DNA from: Deltaproteobacteria bacterium | GTDB taxonomy: Bacteria > Desulfobacterota > Binatia > UBA9968 | NCBI GenBank assembly: GCA_016184235.1 | Contig: JACPDC010000316.1 | Location: forward strand, 1 to 5,929 | Direction of reading: 5' to 3' | DNA length: 5,929 nt | Part shown: positions 1 to 4,580 of the stretch, piece by piece | How the letters are laid out: each line of letters opens with the position of its first letter | How positions within the stretch are numbered: the stretch's first letter is position 1 | Program-made: the position numbers and the translations under genes | The notes under the pieces: model-generated | The model's database searches: none | The model's input: only the letters and a program-made list of their open reading frames with translations | What the model was told of the DNA's origin: nothing

Positions 1-177
1 GACCCTTTCGACCGCATGCTCGTCGCCCAAGCCAGAGCAGAGAAGCTACGTATCGCATCTCATGATCGAGTCTTTGAACGATATGGCCTCCGCGCGGAGA
101 GGTTAGATCCGTTTATTGTTCGACCGCAGTCCGATTCACGCCACATGGGTCAGGCGCGAGGCGAGAGGCAGCAATGA
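1..177 (+). CDS. PIN-domain ribonuclease (VapC-like toxin), C-terminal fragment
   Basis: The first 58 codons of the window are open in frame 1 and end at TGA 175-177; the 5' part lies outside the window. The peptide begins DPFDRMLVAQA and continues with LRIASHDRVFERYGL. This is the usual C-terminal half of a PIN domain of the VapC toxin type: the acidic residues of DPFDR and the later S-H-D are the family's metal-binding carboxylates, followed by the F-x-x-YG closing helix. Known role of the family: Mg2+-dependent endoribonuclease, normally paired with an antitoxin encoded just upstream, which cannot be seen here. The tail after YGL runs about 28 residues, longer than the few residues usual in this family, so the reading frame may have been extended by loss of the original stop. 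Its base composition is less GC-rich than the operon downstream. It is probably unrelated in function to the genes that follow. Confidence 0.72.
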   Translation, partial: DPFDRMLVAQARAEKLRIASHDRVFERYGLRAERLDPFIVRPQSDSRHMGQARGERQQ

Positions 178-187
178 AATATGCGGC

Positions 188-216
188 TTGACAAGTAGAC
201 GTAGGCAGTTGTTAAT
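188..216 (+). promoter_or_regulatory. Candidate sigma70-type promoter upstream of the GntR gene
   Basis: A perfect -35 hexamer TTGACA (188-193) is followed after 17 bp by GTTAAT (211-216), which matches the -10 consensus at four of six positions. It lies in the only substantial non-coding gap before the operon and points towards the regulator at 342. Transcription would start near 223 and leave a leader of roughly 120 nt. This is a motif match only. A second, weaker -35-like TTGACG lies at 288-293, with no convincing -10 at proper spacing (TACTAG at 309-314 gives a 15-bp spacer). Confidence 0.4.
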
Positions 217-302
217 CCCTCGCGCCGATCCATCCTCTTTCACGGCCTTCAGCTCGTCCCATAAATAAGAAAAAAGGTGAGCAGCCCTTGACGGCCCGTT
301 TA

Positions 303-326
303 TTTGCATACTAGAGTGCATGCAAA
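303..326. promoter_or_regulatory. Inverted repeat TTTGCAT-N10-ATGCAAA, candidate GntR operator
   Basis: The arms TTTGCAT (303-309) and ATGCAAA (320-326) are perfect reverse complements separated by 10 bp. The right arm also overlaps the 8-bp palindrome TGCATGCA (317-324). The element ends 15 bp before the start codon of the GntR regulator and lies where the -10 region of a promoter using TTGACG (288-293) would fall. GntR-family dimers bind short inverted repeats, often next to their own gene, so autoregulation is a natural inference. The arm sequence and wide spacing do not match the compact FadR-type consensus closely, so the assignment is tentative. Confidence 0.4.
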
Positions 327-341
327 ATCGAAGCGGCCCCT

Positions 342-1046
342 ATGAAATCCAAGGATAGAGATCTCACCGGCGAGGCCTGCCACGACATCAAGCAGATGAT
401 TCTGCGCTACGATCTGCGGCCCGGCCAGAAGCTTGAACACCAGGCGCTGAGCGACCGCCTCGGGGTGAGCCGGACGCCGGTCCGGGAGGCGCTCGGGCGG
501 CTGACCGAGGAGGGCTTCGTCGTTCGCTTTCCCCACAGAGGCTATTTCGTCCCCGAGATCACCGAAGATGAAGCGAGGGAGCTGTTCGAGCTGCGCGAGT
601 GCCTGGAGCTGCACAGCGTGGAGCGGGCGATCAGGAACTCGACGGCCAGGGATTTGAGAGAGCTCCGCGCCATCCTGGGCTCTTATAGGGAGGCCATCGC
701 CAAAGGGGTGTCGCGCCAGATGTTTCTGGTGGACGAGAACTTTCATTTGATCGCCGAGATCGGAGGCGGCCCCGTGCTCAAGCGGATGCTCACGACGATC
801 TTTGAGAAGATCATCATGAAGCGCACGATGGAAGGGATCTCGCCGCTGAGCGGGCTGGAGTCGTACCGGCGCCACCTGAGGATCTTCAAGGCGATTCAGA
901 ACCGTGATGTCAGAGAAGCCAGGGAGCAGATCAGAGAGCACGCCCAGGCCGGCAGAGAAGCGGTTTTGCAACAGATCGCCCAGCGTAGGCAATTGAGGCC
1001 TCTGAGCGCCTACACGGCAGGCGGCCGGAGGGTGGCGCGGCGTTGA
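342..1046 (+). CDS. GntR family transcriptional regulator, FCD (FadR-like) subfamily
   Basis: This 234-residue protein has the two-domain layout of FCD-type GntR regulators. Residues about 10-75 form the winged helix: the recognition segment GVSRTPVREALGRL (41-54) is the family signature, and the wing follows at FPHRGYFV (63-70). Residues about 75-215 form the all-helical FCD ligand-binding domain, with the opening ELFELRECLE. D131, H135, H178 and H200 have the spacing expected of the metal-binding Asp and His residues that hold a carboxylate ligand. Family knowledge: these are usually repressors relieved by an organic or amino acid that is the substrate of the adjacent pathway. The ATG at 342 is chosen because the HTH begins right after it; no strong Shine-Dalgarno is visible. 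The next gene starts 42 bp downstream on the same strand, so co-transcription and local control of the dehydratase genes are likely. The C-terminal 20 residues are basic and probably disordered. Confidence 0.93.
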   Translation: MKSKDRDLTGEACHDIKQMILRYDLRPGQKLEHQALSDRLGVSRTPVREALGRLTEEGFVVRFPHRGYFVPEITEDEARELFELRECLELHSVERAIRNSTARDLRELRAILGSYREAIAKGVSRQMFLVDENFHLIAEIGGGPVLKRMLTTIFEKIIMKRTMEGISPLSGLESYRRHLRIFKAIQNRDVREAREQIREHAQAGREAVLQQIAQRRQLRPLSAYTAGGRRVARR

Positions 1047-1088
1047 TCCATTCGATAAACTCAGGATCATAGTGAGGTTGCTCGAACG

Positions 1089-2342
1089 ATGAACATGATC
1101 GAGAAGATTTTGGCGCGCGCCAGCGGCCGCAAGGCGGTCGCGGCGGGCGAAGTGGTCGTCGCGAACGTGGATTGCCTGCTGCTCCATGATCTCAGCGGCT
1201 ACCTGACCGGCAGGGTCTTCGAGAAAGAGGTGCGCCGGCCGATGCGCTATCCCGAGCGCGTGGTGATGATCTTCGATCATCATTTCTGTCCGCCGTCGGA
1301 AGAAGGGGCGCGCGTCCTCGAGGAGAACCGGGCCTTCGCGCGGCGCCACGGCATTCATCTGTTCGATTGCGGCAACGGCAACACGCATCACGTCGGCGTG
1401 CAAAACGGCTTCATCCGGCCCGGCACCGTGGTCGTCGGCTCGGACAGCCACACGCCCATTCACGGCACGCTCGGCTGCTTTGCCACCGGCCTCGGCAACG
1501 ACTCCCATGCGGGGACGGTCATGCCGTTCGGCAAGGCCTGGTTCAAGATCCCCGAGACGATCCAGGTTCGGGTGAGCGGCAGGCACAAGCCCGGCGTCAC
1601 GCCGCGCGACGCGGCGCTCTGGCTCACGGCGACGATCGGCGAGGGCGGGGCGATCTACAAGGCGCTGGAATTCGCCGGGCCCTACATAGAAGGGTTGAAT
1701 TTCTGGGATCGCTGGCTCTTTCCGATGATCGTCGTCGATCTGGGCGCCAAGTGCGGCTACATCGAGCCTGACGAGAAGACCCTCACCTTCGTGCACGGCG
1801 TGACCGATAAGCCGTTCGAGACAGTGAGGGGCGATCCGGATCGCAAGTTCGAGGCGGTCTGGGAGTGGGATGTGAGCGCCCTCGAGCCACAGGTGGCCTG
1901 CCCGCCGACGGTGGGAAACGTCAAACCCGTCGGCGCGGTGGCCGGGGCGCCGATCCAGTGGGCCGAGCTGGGCGGCCACGGCGGCGGGCGGCTGGAGGAT
2001 TTCCGGCTGGCCGCGCAGATCCTCAAAGGACGGCGCGTGCACCGCGACACCAGGTTCAATCTCGTCCCGTCCAGCCGGGCGGTCTTCACGCAGGCGGCGC
2101 GGGAAGGATTGGTGGAGATGCTGCATGGGGCCGGAGCCACGTGGTTTCCGCCGAGCACCGGCTCGAATCAGGCCTACAACATGGGGGCGATGACCGCCAA
2201 CGAGGCGATGATCTCCACCCACGCGCGGAATTTTCCCGGCCGCAACGGCAGCCCCGAGGCGAAGATGTACCTTGCCTCGGCGTTGAGCGTGGCCGCCGCC
2301 GCGGTCGCCGGCTCGATAGCGGACCCGAGACAATATTTATGA
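1089..2342 (+). CDS. Aconitase/LeuC-family large subunit lacking the Fe-S cysteine ligands
   Basis: This 417-residue protein aligns end to end by eye with the canonical LeuC-like protein at 4581-5843. Shared landmarks are EKILARASG (5-13), D63-H64, the THH site (99-101), DSHT (119-122), ACPPTVGNVKP (270-280), ILKGR (311-315) and RNFPGR (380-385). The family dehydrates or isomerises hydroxy acids with a [4Fe-4S] cluster held by one Cys in a GSC-x-N motif and two in GC-x-x-C. Here the first site reads LGGHGGGR, with His297 in the Cys position. The second region, residues 350-362, reads through TWFPPSTGSNQA with no cysteine. The other six cysteines are not at ligand sites. The gene is otherwise intact, without stops or frameshifts, so it appears to be under selection. 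It may be a cluster-independent enzyme or a pseudoenzyme partner. The start has GAGG at 1074-1077, 11 bp upstream; the ATG at 1095 is less well placed. The matching small subunit follows after the 128-bp palindrome gap. Confidence 0.9.
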   Translation: MNMIEKILARASGRKAVAAGEVVVANVDCLLLHDLSGYLTGRVFEKEVRRPMRYPERVVMIFDHHFCPPSEEGARVLEENRAFARRHGIHLFDCGNGNTHHVGVQNGFIRPGTVVVGSDSHTPIHGTLGCFATGLGNDSHAGTVMPFGKAWFKIPETIQVRVSGRHKPGVTPRDAALWLTATIGEGGAIYKALEFAGPYIEGLNFWDRWLFPMIVVDLGAKCGYIEPDEKTLTFVHGVTDKPFETVRGDPDRKFEAVWEWDVSALEPQVACPPTVGNVKPVGAVAGAPIQWAELGGHGGGRLEDFRLAAQILKGRRVHRDTRFNLVPSSRAVFTQAAREGLVEMLHGAGATWFPPSTGSNQAYNMGAMTANEAMISTHARNFPGRNGSPEAKMYLASALSVAAAAVAGSIADPRQYL

Positions 2343-2348
2343 AATACC

Positions 2349-2452
2349 GTTCAAGACGTTCCAGCCGTTCCATTCGTTCAAGACGTTTAAGGACTCAAAG
2401 TACTTTCTGCTCTGACGGCTCTAACAGCTCGAACGATTCGAACGATTTGAAC
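2349..2452. repeat. Long imperfect palindrome made of 9-bp tandem units
   Basis: The gap between the first large- and small-subunit genes holds 9-bp units in head-to-tail order: GTTCAAGAC (2349), GTTCCAGCC (2358), GTTCCATTC (2367), GTTCAAGAC (2376), then a degenerate GTTTAAGGA (2385). The right half holds the same kind of unit inverted: GGCTCTAAC (2417), AGCTCGAAC (2426), GATTCGAAC (2435), GATTTGAAC (2444). The arms meet at the perfect 10-bp palindrome AAAGTACTTT (2397-2406). In RNA this could fold as an imperfect hairpin of about 50 nt per arm. There is no terminal-inverted-repeat transposon structure and no gene inside. It may be a REP/MITE-like intergenic repeat family, an mRNA stability element, or a partial transcription attenuator (TTTTT at 2455-2459 follows the right arm). 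Confidence 0.8.
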
Positions 2453-2459
2453 TGTTTTT

Positions 2460-2466
2460 AAGGAGG
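2460..2466 (+). promoter_or_regulatory. Strong Shine-Dalgarno AAGGAGG for the first small subunit
   Basis: AAGGAGG sits four bases before the ATG at 2471 and directly after the right arm of the palindrome and a T-run. The match to anti-SD is near perfect but the spacing is short. If the palindrome folds in the mRNA, the SD lies just outside the stem base, so folding could affect access to it. Confidence 0.65.
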
Positions 2467-2470
2467 CCTG

Positions 2471-2965
2471 ATGCAGGCACGCGGCCGCTGCTGGAAGTTC
2501 GGAGACAATATTCCCACGGACAGGATCGTCAGGACGGATATGATATTCAAGCCCTGGCCGGAGATCCTCAAGCACGTGCTGGAAACCTGCAACCCCGAGT
2601 TCCCGGCCAAGGTACAGCCGGGCGACATCGTGGTGGCGGGAAAGCACTTCGGACAATCCTCAGGGCGGGCGATAGCCGCCAAGGCGATGAAGCAGACGAA
2701 GATCGGCTGCATCATCGCCGAGAGCTTCGCCCGCACCTTTTATCGCAACGGCTTTGAGATCGGGATGGCGGTGCTCGAATGTCCGGGAATCACCGCCCAG
2801 GTGAGCGACGGCGACATCCTGCGCGTCGACATCGAGGGCGGCAAGATTGTCAACGAGAGGACCGGCCGCGAGCTGCAGGCCAAGCCCACCCCTGCCTTCC
2901 TCCTCGACATGCTCAAGGCGGGCGGGCTGATCGCGATGGCGGACCGGCTCGCGGGCGAAGGATAA
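2471..2965 (+). CDS. LeuD-like small (swivel) subunit of an aconitase-family dehydratase, divergent
   Basis: This 164-residue protein has the LeuD swivelling-domain layout. It opens with WKFGDNIPTDRIV (8-20), has the central GDIVVAGKHFG (51-61), then AESFARTFYRNGFEIG (83-98), and ends in LLDMLKAGGLIAMADR (144-159). The family closes over the large subunit's cluster and supplies the loop GxGS(S/A)RE, whose Ser acts as base and whose Arg binds substrate carboxylate. Here the loop reads FGQSSGRAIA (60-69): the catalytic Ser and Arg positions appear retained, while the Glu after Arg is Ala and the residues before the Ser differ. The partner large subunit is the cysteine-less protein at 1089-2342, so both subunits of this pair are altered at the active site. 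Length is normal for LeuD. The start is fixed by AAGGAGG and by the conserved N-terminus. The OCD gene begins 17 bp after its stop. Confidence 0.9.
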   Translation: MQARGRCWKFGDNIPTDRIVRTDMIFKPWPEILKHVLETCNPEFPAKVQPGDIVVAGKHFGQSSGRAIAAKAMKQTKIGCIIAESFARTFYRNGFEIGMAVLECPGITAQVSDGDILRVDIEGGKIVNERTGRELQAKPTPAFLLDMLKAGGLIAMADRLAGEG

Positions 2966-2982
2966 TATCGCGGGAAACGACC

Positions 2983-4062
2983 ATGCTCATCCTTAACAAC
3001 AGCGAGATCGAACAGCTCCTCACGCTTGAGGACTGTATGGAAGTCCTGGAGACCGCCTACAGAGAGCACGCGCTGGGCAAGACGGCGAACCGGCCGCGCA
3101 ACCACACCATGTTCCCGATCGAGGATAAGCGCCATCCGGGCTTTCGCTTCAGGTTCAAGTCCCAGGAGGGAGGAAACCTCTCCTCCGGGGTATGGGCCCT
3201 GCGCATCACCGCGGACATGGCCGGCGTGGAAACGCTCGAGGGCGGCGTCAAGCGGCGCCGGCTCATCCCGGCGGCGCCCGGCAATACTTTTGTCGGACTG
3301 GTCACGCTCTACAGTCTCGAGACCCTGGAGCCGCTTGTGGTCATGCACGACAGCTACATCCAGAAGCTCAGAGTCGGCGCTACTTCGGCGCTGGGAATCC
3401 GCGAGCTCTCCAACCCCGACGCGCGGGCGGCGGGGCTCTTCGGCTCCGGCTGGCAGGCCGAGGCCCACCTCCGTTATCTCCTGATGGTCCGCCCCAAGAT
3501 CGAGGAGGTGCGTATCTACAGCCCGACGGAGGCGCACCGCAAGGCCTTTGCCGGCGAGTGGAGTAGCAAGCTCGGCAAGCGGATCGTCGCCGTGGACCAT
3601 CCGAAAGACGCGGTGCAGGGCTGCCAGATCGTCACCTGCGCCACCGCGGCCATGGACCCCTGTTTCGACGGCAGCTGGCTCGAGCCGGGGACCCATGTCA
3701 CCGCCATCACCTCGCCCGATCGCACTACCTACCGGCGCGAGCTCGACGACCTAGCTTTCGACCGCGCGGATCTCCTGATCGCGCTTTCCAAAGAGCAGAT
3801 CGAGTACGACCGCCAGGTCGATATCATGGGGCCGGTCAAGCGCGGCTTGAAGACATGGGAGCAGATCGGCGAGTTGGGCGACCTCCTGGTCGGCGGCTTC
3901 CCCGGCCGCAGCCGGCGAGACCAGATCACGCTTTTTGCCAATAACACGGGAATGGGAATCCAGTTCGCCGCCGTGGGCGCGCGCGTCCTCAAGCTGGCCA
4001 GAGCGAAAGGGCTGGGGCGCCAGGTGCCGACGGAATGGTTTCTGGAGGAGACGACGCCATGA
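2983..4062 (+). CDS. Ornithine cyclodeaminase / mu-crystallin family NAD(P)-dependent oxidoreductase
   Basis: This 359-residue protein has the OCD/mu-crystallin fold. The N-terminal substrate and dimer domain contains the RVGATSALG segment (130-138), where the family has its conserved Arg. The Rossmann motif GLFGSGWQAEAHL (151-163) is followed by a strand at VRIYSP. GTHVTAIT (237-244) lies in the nicotinamide region, and the C-terminal ELGDLLVGGFPGR (297-309) is typical. Family members include ornithine cyclodeaminase, ketimine and pyrroline-2-carboxylate reductases, alanine dehydrogenase and SbnB-type enzymes, so the fold alone does not give the substrate. The residues SPDRTTYRREL (244-254) replace the GADxPGKxEL-type segment carrying OCD's catalytic Asp, and the usual GVK lysine region reads GVWALR (69-74). 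True ornithine cyclodeaminase is therefore unlikely. An upstream in-frame ATG (2779) would overlap the LeuD-like gene with low-complexity sequence, so ATG 2983 is chosen. It overlaps the next gene by four bases (ATGA), indicating translational coupling. Confidence 0.9.
   Translation: MLILNNSEIEQLLTLEDCMEVLETAYREHALGKTANRPRNHTMFPIEDKRHPGFRFRFKSQEGGNLSSGVWALRITADMAGVETLEGGVKRRRLIPAAPGNTFVGLVTLYSLETLEPLVVMHDSYIQKLRVGATSALGIRELSNPDARAAGLFGSGWQAEAHLRYLLMVRPKIEEVRIYSPTEAHRKAFAGEWSSKLGKRIVAVDHPKDAVQGCQIVTCATAAMDPCFDGSWLEPGTHVTAITSPDRTTYRRELDDLAFDRADLLIALSKEQIEYDRQVDIMGPVKRGLKTWEQIGELGDLLVGGFPGRSRRDQITLFANNTGMGIQFAAVGARVLKLARAKGLGRQVPTEWFLEETTP
4044..4050 (+). promoter_or_regulatory. Shine-Dalgarno GGAGGAG that fixes the start of the second small subunit
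   Basis: GGAGGAG lies inside the 3' end of the OCD gene, eight bases before ATG 4059. It favours that codon over the in-frame ATG at 4035, which lies upstream of this motif. Confidence 0.7.
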
Positions 4063-4574
4063 CGGAAAAAATCGGCGGCAGACTGATCAAATTCGGCGAC
4101 AACGTCAATACCGACGTGATCATCCCCGGCCGCTACCTGGTGAGCATCGACCCGCAGGAGCTGGGCAAGCATGCCTTCGAGCCCCTGGGGCCGGAGGTGC
4201 AGAAGCGCCTCTGGTCCTCTCAGGTGGTCGTGGGCGGGAAAAATTTCGGCTGCGGCAGCGCGCGGGAGCAGGCCGCGAGCTGTCTGATCGGCTGCGGCAT
4301 CAAGGCGGTGGTGGCCAAATCCTTCTCCAGGGTCTTCTTCCGCAACTGCATCAATACCGGCCTGCCGGCCGTCGAATGTCCCGATGCGGCGGCGGCCGCT
4401 CCGGAGGAGGGCGAGATGTGGATGGACCTCGAGCGCGGCATGATCGAAGTTGGGGGAAAGAGTTTCCGCTTCGCCCCCTATCCCGAGAGCCTCAAGCAGA
4501 TTCTCGAGGCCGGAGGTCTGATCCCCTACCTGGCCAAGTACGTGCTGCCGCAGCAGCAGGTGGTAAAGAGGTAA
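4059..4574 (+). CDS. LeuD-like small subunit of an aconitase-family dehydratase, canonical active site
   Basis: This 171-residue protein is a standard 3-isopropylmalate dehydratase small-subunit homologue. It has KFGDNVNTDVIIPGRYL (11-27), which is the family's N-terminal signature, and VVGGKNFGCGSAREQA (57-72), whose Ser-Ala-Arg-Glu loop corresponds to the catalytic GSSRE of aconitases. KSFSRVFFRNCINTGLP (87-103) follows, with a C-terminal LKQILEAGGLIPYLAKY. The family forms a heterodimer or heterotetramer with a LeuC-type large subunit and performs stereospecific hydration/dehydration in the cytoplasm. Its partner is evidently the gene starting six bases after its stop. It begins inside the OCD stop (ATGA overlap), so translation is coupled. 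LeuCD-like pairs outside leucine operons act on citramalate, dimethylmalate, homoaconitate and other hydroxy acids. Since leuA and leuB are absent, the actual substrate here is unknown and no leuD symbol is given. Confidence 0.92.
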   Translation: MTEKIGGRLIKFGDNVNTDVIIPGRYLVSIDPQELGKHAFEPLGPEVQKRLWSSQVVVGGKNFGCGSAREQAASCLIGCGIKAVVAKSFSRVFFRNCINTGLPAVECPDAAAAAPEEGEMWMDLERGMIEVGGKSFRFAPYPESLKQILEAGGLIPYLAKYVLPQQQVVKR

Positions 4575-4580
4575 AGCGCT

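Noticed and set aside
136..321. 61-residue - strand open frame in the gap before the regulator
   Set aside because: It overlaps the end of the PIN gene on the other strand, has no ribosome site that stands out and no recognised motif. A small gene cannot be excluded but is not supported.
300..2333. 677-residue open frame on the - strand
   Set aside because: It lies antisense to the regulator and the cysteine-less large subunit, both of which have clear family motifs. Its translation is Arg/Pro/Ala/His-rich with no recognisable domain, as expected for the antisense frame of GC-rich genes.
1089..2342. Interpretation of the cysteine-less large subunit as a decaying pseudogene
   Set aside because: No stop or frameshift over 417 codons, family motifs elsewhere are intact, codon use is like its neighbours, and its partner subunit is changed in a matching way.
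2349..2452. CRISPR array or tandem-repeat minisatellite
   Set aside because: Units are only 9 bp, contiguous without spacers and inverted in the second half, so this is not a CRISPR array; palindromic intergenic repeat fits better.
1865..2461. 198-residue + strand frame running through the palindrome
   Set aside because: It is out of frame with the large subunit over most of its length, and its last part is low-complexity Ser/Arg/Asn repeats produced by the 9-bp units.
2779..2982. N-terminal extension of the OCD-family gene from ATG 2779
   Set aside because: The extra 68 residues overlap the LeuD-like gene in another frame, are Arg/Pro-rich and match no part of the OCD fold, which begins naturally at 2983.
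4035..4058. Earlier start at ATG 4035 for the second small subunit
   Set aside because: GGAGGAG at 4044-4050 is correctly spaced for 4059 and would lie inside the longer version. The family N-terminus also fits 4059.
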